Notes under the pieces: generated by a model
Database searches by the model: none
Seen by the model: only the letters and a program-made list of their open reading frames with translations
Told to the model about the DNA's origin: nothing
In this document: positions 17,303-27,435 of the stretch, in pieces
Layout of the letters: each line of letters starts with the position of its first letter
Position numbering within the stretch: position 1 is the first letter of the stretch
Made by a program: the position numbers and the translations under genes
DNA from: Paenibacillus sp. BK033
Lineage (GTDB): Bacteria; Bacillota; Bacilli; Paenibacillales; Paenibacillaceae
Assembly: GCF_004345425.1 (NCBI RefSeq)
Contig: NZ_SLVP01000002.1
Location: forward strand, 791,652-855,651
DNA length: 64,000 nucleotides
Direction of reading: 5' to 3'

Positions 17303-18180
17303 ACATAGATTTAGAAAATCTATTAGCTATTTGATAGTCTTTCTGCATCTCGAAATCACAATCAACAAAAAGATTACTATTAAAAACATCGGGTAATTAT
17401 CGCATAATGGTGAGAAGATAATGTGATTTATAGTTCCGCACCGTATCGATGTAGCATATCCCACAAAACGGAATTGTATAGAAGTGAGCAAGAACACACC
17501 AAATTCCGCTTGAGGCTGTGTAACGCTTGCTCACTTGGGTAGTTAGTTCACATCGTATTAGATAGTCTTAGCTTTTGTGATCCAACTGCTCGAACAGTGC
17601 TCCCAAATAATTAAAGGGGCAGCATTTAATGCTGCCCCCTTTCTAATTATTATCAAGCACTAATTCATAGGAACGACTTAAGCAATTTCTATTAGTGTGA
17701 AAGAGAACTAAGGCAAATACTCCTCCCTCTTGCCATAAAACTATCCCAATTACCGAGGGGAGCATTGCCGCAAGGGAATATAGGTAAATACCTTATGAAT
17801 CTCGTTCCTCTAAAGTTTCTACTATCCTTTTTGTAAAGCCAAGGAGAAAAAGGCCATTGCAATTCCTTGTACAATGCGAAGATATACATAAAGATTTAAG
17901 TTAAGAGCAGAAAACAAGAGTAGTTATGAGGAACATCGCGATTAGCAACGAGCGAATTGCAGTTTTGGATCCAACCTTAAAAACAACGCAGCCTGCCTAG
18001 AACCTAAAGATCATGCTCGTCATTGTATAAGCCTCTTCATATAACCAATACCCGAGATGCTCACTCCCTCTGCTTCCCCACGTAACGGCGCTACACTCTG
18101 AACAATTGAATACGCGGAGAAAAAGAGAAAAGTAAGAGTGTACAAGTGTTCTAACAACAAAATCTAATATAAGCCTCTAG
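17303..18180. other. Long stretch without a convincing gene
   Basis: Short frames here lack ribosome sites and family features. One clear terminator-like hairpin stands out at 17612-17643 (GGGGCAGC / GCTGCCCC, then TTTCT). It is not adjacent to any gene I can support and may mark a lost gene. Confidence 0.5.
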
Positions 18181-18411
18181 TTAATCCACTATCCCAATTT
18201 CATTTTCAGTGTTATCTTGATAGTCAGGATCATTGGTGTTTGTCGCACTTACAGCGTTGTTTGAATTCACAAGACTACCTGTGAGGAATGAACCTGCACC
18301 TGCGTAGGTCTTAGTTGAGTTTGTTGATTTAATTTGAATAGAATCCCCGACTTGAATAACCGACCCTGAACCAACACTAACGATCTCAGTCATTCCAACT
18401 ATAGTGGGCAT
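18181..18411 (-). CDS. GerPA/GerPF-type spore germination protein
   Basis: The protein has 76 residues and matches the small GerPF-like family throughout: MPTIVGMTEIVSVGSGSV at the start, a GD..QI core, AGAGSFLTG and the family hallmark NNAVSATNTNDPDYQDN near the end. GerP proteins sit in the inner spore coat and help germinants pass the coat. The ribosome site is GAGGAGCG, 7 nt before the ATG. It stands alone rather than in a gerPABCDEF operon, as extra family members often do. Confidence 0.8.
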   Translation of the reverse strand: MPTIVGMTEIVSVGSGSVIQVGDSIQIKSTNSTKTYAGAGSFLTGSLVNSNNAVSATNTNDPDYQDNTENEIGIVD

Positions 18412-18565
18412 GTGACTCGCTCCTCATATTTACCTTATTACTCCATGATATGAGTGTATGATTGTTTTGTGCCCAATTAATTTCAAATTCCACATTTAGC
18501 TTCTAAAAACGGTCAAATACAGAATTTTTCATTTTTTTATACAAACATAAATTTATTAACGGTTA

Positions 18566-18725
18566 TAGTCTGTATATCACCTTCCCTTGGGCATCTACTC
18601 CCCATATTCGCTCAAAAAGATACTGTTTGCTAATTAGATATCTGGAAGTATATTAAATCAAAATTCTTTAGTAGTCGTTAGTACTGTTTCCTCATTATTG
18701 ACTTAGACCTTTAAGGTATCTGCAT
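18566..18725 (-). pseudogene. Decayed fragment of a response-regulator DNA-binding domain
   Basis: This stretch aligns base for base, with substitutions and small gaps, to 10363-10529, the winged-helix part of the intact regulator. Shared words are CTGTATATCACC, GCATCTACTCCCCATAT, CGCTCAAAAAGAT, GTCGTTAGTAC and TTCCTCATTATT. No open frame remains. It is a relic of a paralogous regulator gene. Confidence 0.75.
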
Positions 18726-18928
18726 TTTGTATTACGGTTTCACAGTAACATTACCAGGGCAACAAATCAGATGTTAATTAAAGATTGAAATATAACTGCG
18801 ATTACAATGGATTATGGAAACCGGAAAAAGTCTTGGAATATCGAATCAATGAAAAACACCCAATGATGGATAATTGCATATCATACAAAAGAACATTGTG
18901 TTTTTATGTAAAAAAGGAGGAGCATACT

Positions 18929-19189
18929 TTGAGGAGAAACAATTCTGACCAATCATCAGATTCTACAGAAATATACGCTGCTAAATTAGCTTATATTGGG
19001 GCAACTATTTCAACAATAGGTGATGGTCTACAAGCAATCTCTGCAGGAATAGCATTAGAGATATTAGAAAAATCAAAAAATCAAGATTCACAAAACCAGC
19101 AGATTCAATCCAAAGATTCAGAAAATTTGCAAAAGCAGATTGACTATCTAATGAAAGAATTAAATAAATTTAAACGTATTATTAGGTGA
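18929..19189 (+). CDS. Small unknown protein with a hydrophobic N-half and a coiled-coil C-half
   Basis: I chose TTG at 18929 because AAAGGAGG lies 8 nt upstream; the frame is open further upstream without a ribosome site. The 86-residue product has a segment LAYIGATISTIGDGLQAISAGIALE (a weak membrane or amphipathic helix). A polar tail with heptad-like QKQIDYLMKELNKFKR follows. No family is recognised with certainty. Similar short proteins with an AYIGA..ST.GDG pattern are common in Bacillales, but their role is not known to me. Confidence 0.6.
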   Translation: MRRNNSDQSSDSTEIYAAKLAYIGATISTIGDGLQAISAGIALEILEKSKNQDSQNQQIQSKDSENLQKQIDYLMKELNKFKRIIR

Positions 19190-19241
19190 GTTATAGTTTA
19201 TGCTATATTGCTTTTAAGTTAATAGGTTAGGAGTGTAGTAT

Positions 19242-19445
19242 ATGAAAAATAAAAATCCAATACCTAATACCAAAAACCTAAATATAAACGACCTAAATGA
19301 TGCAATTAAATTACTTAGTGAAGAAGTATCTACAATCGTTGAAGAACTCTTAATATGTGATTTCGGAGATGAAGGATTGAAACATAATATTAATAATTTG
19401 CAGAAAAATTTAGAATACCTAAAAAGTGAAATTACTAGACTCTAA
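19242..19445 (+). CDS. Small unknown coiled-coil protein
   Basis: The product has 67 residues and is mostly helical (LNDAIKLLSEEVSTIVEELL, then NINNLQKNLEYLKSEITRL). The ribosome site GGAGTG lies 7 nt before the ATG. It follows the gene at 18929 by 52 nt on the same strand, so the two may be co-transcribed. No function can be assigned. Confidence 0.5.
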   Translation: MKNKNPIPNTKNLNINDLNDAIKLLSEEVSTIVEELLICDFGDEGLKHNINNLQKNLEYLKSEITRL

Positions 19446-19663
19446 TTCGTTTAATATTCAAACATTGGAGGTTGCTTAATTCATTTTCTAAACATCTAAT
19501 CTATAAGGAACCTTTATATTCTATTTCCAAGACTGAGCATTTTAATACCCTTGAAACCCTCCATATAGGAAACTTGTAGACCGGCTCTTCAAGAAGAGCT
19601 GTCAGTTAAGCATCACTCCTTTCGTTAGGTCAAAGAGGAATAAATGCTTTCCTCCACTTAACA

Positions 19664-19716
19664 AAACACTAACAACAAAAAATGGCATTAATATCGTCTT
19701 TTTGTTGTTAGTGTTT
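19664..19716. terminator. Long inverted repeat, probably a bidirectional terminator
   Basis: An 18-bp perfect inverted repeat (AAACACTAACAACAAAAA at 19664-19681 and its complement at 19699-19716) encloses 17 nt. It has A/T-rich arms on both sides and lies in the 350-bp gap between the small plus-strand genes and the broken deacylase gene. Nothing else is evident in that gap. Confidence 0.6.
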
Positions 19717-19797
19717 CTAATTTATAATAGGTTATATAATAGATGTTATTTGCTAAAAAAAATGAGAAGTCATTAAATTAAGTTAATTTCGCTTCCA

Positions 19798-20469
19798 TTA
19801 ATAAGTACTGCAATATTTGCTTCTGATATTGAATACGAGTAGATATTGATAATTCCAAACTGGTTTCAACTGTAATCGCCTTGGCTTTAATAAGCTGCTT
19901 CGCAGCATTCTTCCTGAACCTGGTAAAGAGCTCAATCGTATCTTAAAATGTCTGGTTTTCATAGGAATTGTACGGTTAATACGACGTATAACACGATTTA
20001 CAGGAGGAACTGCTTTACTTTCAGGGTGAGCGATATGGGTCTGACCTAACATTTTGGGATTTAGCATAGCTATGCCATTCGCTTCATGTAGATCAATGTA
20101 CCATAGCGGCTTCATCTCTTTTGCTAATTAAGATAATGCTGACAGAGTGGATGTTTGGCCTCTTGGTTAACTCCTCGGGGAAATGTTCGATTTAAATCTG
20201 GGACACCTCGGATCCTGCGTTCATACGCCATCTGATTGACTACTGGCACGATAATTAGATGGCCACAACGCACAATAATGCAACCAAAAAGCTGCACGTA
20301 TACTTGCACGTTCATTACCATGTACCCCCGCAGTGATAATAACCGTGTCGCCTTTCTCTTTTCCACTAATCAAGTAATATGGGGTTTTATAAGGTGTATT
20401 TTTAGCTACAATTTTTTTTGATTTGCATCTCAAACAATCACCTCTATAACGATCGTGGCAGTGAGTCAT
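19798..20469 (-). pseudogene. Frameshifted AstE/AspA-family deacylase
   Basis: Three reading frames in succession carry the family in order. TPYYLISGKEKGDTV..AGVHGNERA is at 20469-20221, LIIVPVVNQM and GVPDLNRTFP at 20366-20124, and PLWYIDLHEANGI to PGSGRM at 20115-19798. The order and wording match the intact gene at 1244-1960, so at least two frameshifts have disabled this copy. The C-terminal VETG part is also lost. Confidence 0.85.
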
Positions 20470-20588
20470 GCATTAGATTAATAAAGGATGACTATATTAA
20501 CCACACCTCGTAAGGCATAGTAAAGGCGAGTTCCTATATATATTCAGATCGTATCCAAGTGCACTTGCAATAATGTAGCTGAGCTTCT

Positions 20589-21689
20589 TTATGGTTTATG
20601 AAGTCCTCTTTTTCTTAGATTAGATGCATGCTTATATATGGCCATTAGCTTATAGGCCATTTGTTTCCAGCTGAACCGCTCGACCGCATCTTTTCTTGCT
20701 TGTTTGCCCAATTTCGAAGCTAGACTTTTGTCACCCGCTAGCTTCCCTATCCACTCGGCATGTGAATTAGGACTTTTGTATTTTTTAACGAGATACCCGT
20801 TCGACCCATGTCTCACTATTTCTTTAATCCCTCCGATACTGGATGCTACGACGGGAAGTCCAGAGGCCATAGCTTCCACATTGACAAGCCCAAATGCCTC
20901 GTGTCGTTGTGAAGGACACACGAAGCAATCTGCGTTCCAGTATAGCTGGTGGACCCTATTATGAGGAATCATTCCAGTAAAGCGCGCATTTATACGATAT
21001 TTTCGTGCTAATAATCTAAGGCTATCGATATAATTCGCTTTACCTCCCCCGACGATGATCAATCTTACTTTGGGATATTTTCTTTTCATAATTCCAATTG
21101 CTTGGATAATAACCGGCACACCTTTACGTGGAATAATTCGTCCTGCAAACAGGACCTGGAAGGTATCAGACTTCTTTTTTGAGTAATTAGGTTTGAACCG
21201 GATCGTGTCCACACCTAGATATACTGTTCTTATCTTAGAGGATTGCGTTGGAAACAAGCGGGATAAATTACTTTTTAATGAGACACTGTTCGCAATAATC
21301 AAATCGGCCTTATCCAAGCTGGTTGCCACAGCTTTAGTACGTGGAACAAAAGTCAGAGAATGAAGGAAAAGCGAAACCGGGGTTAACGGGAAGGCATCCT
21401 TCACTTTAGCCATATAGTGGGGACGATTATCCACTTGTATAATATCATAATACTTTCCTCCGATATAACGCAGGACCGATGCGATGTATTTCTGTGAACT
21501 TCCCGTAGGCACTCGAACAATAGTTAAGTTTCCATGGTTACTAACATTTGGTAATCCTGAACTTTGTCTGCTGACAATCGTAACCTTATGACTTACAGCA
21601 AGCTGCTTAGCAATTGCCAGTATACATATTTCAACCGATCCATTGCCCGGAACCGGTAATTGCTCCGGAGCAACCATAAGGATCTTCAC
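20589..21689 (-). CDS. Glycosyltransferase family 4 (CotSA-like)
   Basis: The protein has 366 residues in the GT-B fold. The N-terminus has VPGNGSVEICILAIAKQLA, the donor side has LFAGRIIPRKGVPVIIQA (near residues 193-210), and the usual EAFGLVNVEAMASGLPVVAS motif (near 262-281) carries the EX7E glutamates. Such enzymes transfer a hexose from a nucleotide sugar. The short length and sequence recall spore-coat CotSA-type transferases, but polysaccharide synthesis is equally possible. It stands alone, between pseudogenes and introns. Confidence 0.85.
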   Translation of the reverse strand: MKILMVAPEQLPVPGNGSVEICILAIAKQLAVSHKVTIVSRQSSGLPNVSNHGNLTIVRVPTGSSQKYIASVLRYIGGKYYDIIQVDNRPHYMAKVKDAFPLTPVSLFLHSLTFVPRTKAVATSLDKADLIIANSVSLKSNLSRLFPTQSSKIRTVYLGVDTIRFKPNYSKKKSDTFQVLFAGRIIPRKGVPVIIQAIGIMKRKYPKVRLIIVGGGKANYIDSLRLLARKYRINARFTGMIPHNRVHQLYWNADCFVCPSQRHEAFGLVNVEAMASGLPVVASSIGGIKEIVRHGSNGYLVKKYKSPNSHAEWIGKLAGDKSLASKLGKQARKDAVERFSWKQMAYKLMAIYKHASNLRKRGLHKP

Positions 21690-22000
21690 CTAACCTCCCC
21701 CAGTTCATCTTAGTATTTTTTGCAATAGTTCTCTGTTTCTATTCTCCTGTCGATATGATTATTTTGTAGTTGGCGAACTCAAGCTGAAATTGTTAAATTA
21801 TCTTAATCGATTCAGAGTGATATGATCCATATTTAGATAATACCTGTTTGGAAAAATAATTATCTGAGTATGGCTTTGGCTCTTCAATAATCGCTTAAAA
21901 CAAAGAAAGACAGAACTCAACTCTTCTGCCTTTTACCAAAATGGAGTTGAGATATTCTATTCATATGATCTTTAAACGACCTTGTATAATGCCTAGTTAA
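21690..22000. other. Gap between the glycosyltransferase and the truncated intron end
   Basis: No gene is seen. CTCAACTC / GAGTTGAG forms an 8-bp inverted repeat at about 21916-21952. A minus-strand TTAAGA-TAAT-TTAACA stretch near 21795-21812 could be a weak regulator box for the glycosyltransferase, but the spacing is 10 rather than 11 bp. Confidence 0.4.
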
Positions 22001-22824
22001 TTAAAATTTAGGAACAATGACTATTAGCCACCTGCACGCAACTAGGTGGAGTGGTATGTAGTGGTGACAATGAACATCGGCCGCAGATAGATGAATACCT
22101 GTGACTTCGCATTTCCCCATTTTCATGCTATAGCGACTGATTCGGTTATCCATGTATTCTACATTTCGATTTGGGAGGTTGGATTTCATTAATAATGCTA
22201 CTTCATACTGAATATCCGGTCTCAGCTTTTGGTGAATTTTTTCTCTTCCTGCTACTGTGTAGAGGGTAAGTTGTTGGCTGAAGCTCATCGTATTTCTGGT
22301 CTTTACATCAGCAAGAGGATAGAGATACACGTTAGCGAGTTTGAATGTCCTGAAACCGCGGCAGTAGAATTTCTTGTACGTTGGCGGAGGATTTTCAGGG
22401 TGTTCGTATTCCCCAATCTGTTTGAGACGATTGAACATGAAGGCACGAAGATCGTAGGCAAGACGTGCGAACTCGAGGTTAACATGGGTTGCCCATTTGA
22501 AATAGTTGTGAATCCCTAAGATAAAGCTATTGAACAGCAGCGCATTCTGCGCGGTTGGTGAAGCTCTGAGTTTCTTGATTCGTGCTTTGGCTTCTTCCTT
22601 GATCTTCCGCTTGTTTTTGGCTTTGATGCCGGTATGCGCTACTCTTTTATTACCCTTTTGGTTTGCACGGATGGTAAAGACAAGAAACTCAGACTCCCGT
22701 TTGCGCAGATTCACGATTTGCGATTTTTCCGGGGAAATGTCTAATTTCAAGCGTTCCTTTAGGTATTGTCTAACGGCATGACACCACTTCTGAGCGGTCT
22801 TCCAATCTCGACAGAGAATCTTGA

Positions 22825-24673
22825 GGTAAGTAGCCGAGGGAATTTCACCCTCAGGCTCTCTCAGAACCGGACGTGAACCTCTCGGCTCATCCGGCTCCCA
22901 TTATCCAGTCGCTGGCACTATGCCTAATCTCCAGTGCGCAAATAGTTCGGGAACGTTCTTCGCCAATCGTCCTAGCCGCCGAATGGCTCGTATTTTATGT
23001 CTCGCTAGTTTCTTGTACTTCCTTCGAGCCCACACAACGAGTGCATCATTCATATGACGCAGCACGGGGTACAGTTGCGACTTATAGAAATGACCATAGT
23101 AGTTGATCCATCCTCTGATCGAGGCATTGAACATCCGAGACAAATCATCAATTTCAATGTCCGGTTTCAAATGCATTCTCCAACCTCGTATCGTCTGTCT
23201 CATCGCCTTACACGCTTTGTTGCTAACCGCTGGTGTAAAGTTGATGAAGTACTTCCCATATCGATTCTTAGATCGTCTCGGTCGAAAAGTATATCCCAAG
23301 AAATCGAATTTCACTTCAGGATGAGATCCTTTGCGGTCCTCATCTTTACAGTAGACAATTCGGGTTTTCTCCGGATGCAGTTCGAGTTTACACTGTCTAA
23401 ATCGCTCATTTAGCTTCCTAAGCAGTTGTTCTGCCTCTTCTCTCGTATGGCAGTGAATCACTACATCATCCGCGTATCTTGCCCACGGATTTCGCGGTTG
23501 TTCGATTCCCATCCACTTGTCGAAAGTATAATGCATGAACAGATTTGCTAGCACTGGACTGATGACTCCACCATGTGGTGTGCCGGAGGTTCTTCCTACG
23601 ATGTCCCCATTCTTCATTTGAAATGGAGCCTTTAACCATCTCTCGATGTATAGAATAACCCACGTGCAATCCGTATGCTTTCTCACTGCTTTCAGGAGAA
23701 GTTCATGGTCGATGTTGTCAAATAGCCCCTTGATGTCAAATTCCAAGACCCAGTCGTATCTCCAACATCGGGTCCTTGTTACTCGAACGGCATCAATCGC
23801 GGATTTTCCCGGCCTATATCCGTATGAATCGGTATGAAAGATTGGTTCCACCAACGGTTCAAAGTAAAGTTTTGCCGTCATTTGTGCAATGCGGTCAGAG
23901 ACAGTCGGTATCCCCAGTATCCGAACTCCGCCATTCTTCTTCGGTATTTCTACCGCTTTGACTGGCGGGGGAAAGTAACTGCCGGAGGACATGTTAATAA
24001 AGGTTGTCTTTCAGATTTTGCTCAAACTTTTGGATCGATTCCGAGTCGACCCCAGCCGCTCCTTGGTTCGCTTTGACTAACTTGTAAGCTTCCCAGACGA
24101 CATGCTTTGAAATTTCATACGACTTTGCTTTGTCCATTTGTTCCTCCCACTTGCGCGGTTGACGCATTTTTAAAACAGGATAATACAGCCCCTTGGCTCC
24201 GCCACATTTTCAGTGGGTTCATTGCTACTACGGGCTATTCCGCCCCTATACTCCGCATCTGTACTTTCATCCTTGCGGGATTTCCGCTTGGATTTTTCCT
24301 TTCGCATCGGAGTCGTAGGTTCCCACGTTCCGAACAAAAGCCTGTGCTATGTTCACGACGCCTTTATGCCGGTCACCATCTGGACAGTAAACAGGTTGCC
24401 TCCAGACTCATCCCAGTCCAACGACTCCCTCCTGGTTTTGATGACGTCCCAACGCTTTCGACACTTTAACAGCGATTGACTTGTGTTCGTCTCCATAGCA
24501 CTTACCTGACAAAGTCTAGCTCTGCCTTTTCCTTAACGCTCACCACCACGGCTTTTGACCGTAGCAGCTTAAGGTGGTTTGAAGCCTCCGCCTGTACAGC
24601 GGCTCCGTGGAGCCCTCCCTCATCTTTTGTTCAGCATTGTTTGACGCTTAAGCGCCGCGCATTCGTGGCGTAC
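22825..24673 (-). mobile_element. Inner group II intron inserted in the YADD codons of the outer intron's RT
   Basis: The element is 1849 bp. The 5' end reads GTACGCCACGAATGCG (the usual bacterial consensus is GUGYG) and the 3' end CGGCTACTTACC. Domain V is clear at about 22854-22890 (GAGCCGGATGAGCCGAGAGG... then CGTCCGGTTC), followed by domain VI (GCCTGAGGGTGAAATTCCC). Removing exactly this stretch turns GACGACT + TCAAGATT into the codons D-D-F-K-I, which is strong support for the boundaries. It encodes its own reverse transcriptase (22901-24137), which is frameshifted. Confidence 0.85.
22901..24137 (-). pseudogene. Group II intron reverse transcriptase/maturase (inner intron), frameshifted
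   Basis: The start MDKAKSYEISKHVVWEAYKL... at 24137 continues to FEQNLKDNLY and a TAA. The second frame opens 4 nt later with MSSGSYFPPPVKAVEIPKK. Related intron proteins have about five residues (such as KLWNR) between those two words, so 4 nt replace 15 and about 11 nt are missing. The rest is complete: YRPGKSAIDAV, LEFDIKGLFDNIDHE, GTPHGGVISPVLANL, RYADDVVIH, and the maturase end GWINYYGHFYKSQL and FAHWRLG. No HNH domain is present. Confidence 0.85.
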
Positions 24674-26589
24674 AGTCGTCCGCATAGCGGACGATGTACC
24701 CTTCCTTCAAGGTAGATCGCTTTTTAGCATACAACTCGCCTGATCTCGTCTTGTAGGGTTCATTCATAGGGAATAATTCCCATTGTCCAGCCACCCATTG
24801 ATCCAGCTCGTTCAGGACAATGTTGGATAGCAGTGGAGATAGTATTCCGCCTTGCGGAACAACTTTTGCAGGTATGCCTTCGCCATCAATTTCGGCCTTT
24901 AGCATCTTAGAGATGCATGCTAATGCGTGTCTGTCTTGAATGCCGATGTTCCACAACTGCTTGATGAGCCGTGCATGGTTCACATTGTCAAAGAAGCCTT
25001 GGATGTCGATGTCCACTACGTAATGCAATTGCGAGTGATTCACGAGAAACTGCACTCTAGCCATGGCATGATGGGTTGACCGTAAGGGTCTGAAACCGTA
25101 GCTATGATTGTAGAAATGAGCTTCTGAGATTGGTTCGAACACCTGCTTGAAGCACTGCTGGATGATACGTTCAAGGATACAAGGGATTCCGAGAGGTCTC
25201 CATTTCCCGTTGTCTTTCTCAATACGTTTCCGTCTAACTTTGTTCGGGCGGTAGTTCTTCAGCTTGCTTTGGATGTCATAGACTAATTCATCTTCGGACA
25301 ACTTCTGAATATCTGCGATTGTTTTCCCATCGGTTCCAGGTGTCCGTGATCCTTTATTCGATTTCATCGTTCGATAAGCGAGTAATATATTTTCTCTGGA
25401 TGTAATGATTTCATATAGCCGTGAGAAAACTTCCTTTTTCAAGGCTCTATCGTATAACGAAGTGAAAGTGTCCGTCATGTTGTAGTAATCCCAGTATCGT
25501 AGAGCTTGCACTGTGGCATCCCTCCTTATCGAGGTGATGTCCCCACGTTCCTACCCGATCGGTGCAATTCACGTTGGAGAATGATCTTTTGTTCTATTAG
25601 ACTTGGGGCTGTTCCTCCGCTCCCGTTACAGGAGTTTCACTGGTCGTGCCCCTGCTCTCACAAGGATAAATGCATTTCAGCCGTAGCCTTATAGCAACCG
25701 TCTCGGGTGACAGCCCTTGATGCAACGTTCCTTGTTTTCCAAGTCCCTTACAACCTAGCTATTCATTCAGAATGTAGGTGCTTCCTCTAGGCCTGTGAGC
25801 AGGATGCCGCCATTGTTCAACATAGCGTATTTCATAGGAGAAATTCTTACTTTACGCCACCCACACCATCGTTTGATGGCCCGCATGTTTCCATACGTTC
25901 TAACTTTAGACCCGTACATTCGGAAGTTCGTCAGTTCCAAAAAAAAAAATTTATGAACATTCTCACCGTATCCTGTTTTTCAGCCACGCGGCATATCTGT
26001 TGGCATACCTTCCCGAGAGGGTGGCTGCAGCCTCCATTCTGCCGAATCTACCTGTACTTCATACCCCATACCCTGTCAGGTATGACGCATGCAGGAGTGT
26101 TGGTGGGATGGTTTCGGGAAACATGGTTCCGTCATTCCCATCCTCAGTTGTAAAGTTGAGATTATCCATTAATCTCCTGCCTTTCACGCCAACTGGCGCT
26201 TATAGCAGAACTTGTCGTACTTCTCCGTTAGTTCACTAGGAAGTGGCTGTCAGCAATATATACCATGGTCCTTAGTATATCTGTACATTGCATAGTACTG
26301 AATCTATGAATCTAATATATGAAAAGGCAAGTTCTATTGAACCTCCGTCTGCTAGAAAGCCAACATCTCCCCGTTGCACTAAGGTTATCTCCCCAAAAAT
26401 ATTCAAAAGCTAACTTCCGTTATTGGACCAAATCCGCTTCTTCAATCCTTATCACAATTTTTAACATGTGGAATCCCCCGGACTGAAAATCACCGAATTA
26501 TACAAGTCCTATATCCTCTATCTGTCGGTTGAAACAGCTGGAATCGATACGGCTACCGTAATTGGTCCGTTATGAAAGGAGGTGATAGT

Positions 26590-27048
26590 ATGTCTGTTAA
26601 TATTGTAGATCACCAATATCAAGATGTTGCTGCAGGAACGGGTTCGCTTCCGTTTTTAATCTCACCGGGAGCAGAATACCTGTTGACTTCAGTCTTTCTC
26701 CAAATCAGCAACATCAACAACCGGATTGAACTAAAAGCAACAATTGGCTGGGAAGCACAACTGCTGCTGCTCACAATTGTTCCAAAGCTGCTCTTTCGCA
26801 TTCGGAGAGGCGGAACCGCTGCTCCTGCTCCTATTGTGTTCCAGACAACAGATTCTGCTTTTATTGGAACAAGAGATGAGGGCCCTTGGGTAACGCTTGA
26901 TTTCACGACAGCCTTCCAGCATACGGAATCGGCAACAGCTGGTCTAGTTGGTACATTCCAGCAATATTCTCTGACCGTAGAACATGTAGGCCAAAATGCA
27001 GTTACCATAACCGGTCCCGTGCATCTTGTCGGAAAGGTCTATCTGTAA
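26590..27048 (+). CDS. Unknown protein, possibly a spore-surface (ExsC-like) protein
   Basis: The start is ATG at 26590, because AAAGGAGGTGAT lies 5 nt upstream; the ATG at 26572 overlaps that site. The product has 152 residues and is predicted to be all-beta: SPGAEYLLTSVFLQISN, RIELKATIGWEAQLLLLTIVPKLLFRIRRGG and NAVTITGPVHLVGKVYL. The wording recalls small exosporium or coat proteins of Bacillales (the NRVELLATIG type), but this is a weak resemblance. It is monocistronic with its own terminator and has no signal peptide. Confidence 0.6.
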   Translation: MSVNIVDHQYQDVAAGTGSLPFLISPGAEYLLTSVFLQISNINNRIELKATIGWEAQLLLLTIVPKLLFRIRRGGTAAPAPIVFQTTDSAFIGTRDEGPWVTLDFTTAFQHTESATAGLVGTFQQYSLTVEHVGQNAVTITGPVHLVGKVYL

Positions 27049-27062
27049 TTAGTCTCTAAATA

Positions 27063-27098
27063 GGTGGTTGGTTAGTGGTAACTAACCGCCTTTTTTTT
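27063..27098 (+). terminator. Terminator of the preceding gene
   Basis: A stem GGTGGTTGGTTAGT / AACTAACCGCC is followed by eight T. Two further hairpins follow in the gene-free stretch to 27435: ACCCTTGTAA / TTACAAGGGT near 27160-27190, and AGCCCATGTA / TACATGGGCT near 27232-27260. Confidence 0.75.
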
Positions 27099-27435
27099 GT
27101 GTTGCCATTCAACAAAAAATCTCATCATTCATAATATGATATTGCTGATTTGCCATCTGACCCTTGTAAATTGAGGCCTTACAAGGGTCTTTATTTTTGT
27201 TTACACCACAATAGAACAGAAAATAACTTAGAAGCCCATGTAGGGAGATCTACATGGGCTTGGAGTGATAGCTATGGGTAAGATAGCTCTCGTCTCATAT
27301 TATGCTTTGCAAGCTCAAAGGTGTAACAAATCCTACAACTCGATGATCAGGAAGTGACTGGCTTGGAAGGCTACTAACTCTATTGATCGGACTCTCGTCT
27401 CCCTTAGAATTCCTGTAAAACGAATAATTTGGAGT

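Larger units (their letters stand above)
22001..25511 (-). pseudogene. Group II intron reverse transcriptase/maturase with HNH (outer intron), split and truncated
   Basis: The 5' part (25511-24674) gives MQALRYWDYY..., RT blocks LGIPCILERIIQQ, YGFRPLRSTHHA, VVDIDIQGFFDNVNH, PQGGILSPLLSNI and YIVRYADD. It then runs into intron sequence. The 3' part (22824-22001) resumes with KILCRDWKTAQKW and continues through the maturase domain to an HNH-type CEVTG.....HCHHYIPLHL. The last part of the endonuclease is replaced by unrelated residues. Joining base 24674 to base 22824 restores YADDFKILCRDW in frame. Confidence 0.85.
22001..26210 (-). mobile_element. Outer group II intron, 3'-truncated and split by an inner intron
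   Basis: The reverse transcriptase gene of this intron runs from 25511 leftwards. It is interrupted at 24673 by a second intron and resumes at 22824. Its maturase/HNH end breaks off after CHHYIPLHL, so the intron has lost its 3' end with domains V and VI. The stretch 25512-26210 should hold the ribozyme domains I-III. I could not fix the exact 5' boundary, so the right coordinate is approximate. From 26210 to 26589 I see no gene. Confidence 0.7.

Noticed and set aside
17692..17889. A 65-codon frame in the long gap
   Set aside because: No ribosome site, no coding character, and no neighbour that would support it.
21795..21812. TTAAGA-TAAT-TTAACA as a seventh Pho-like box pair
   Set aside because: The spacing is 10 rather than 11 bp and no -10 lies at the shared distance, so it was not counted with the six promoters.
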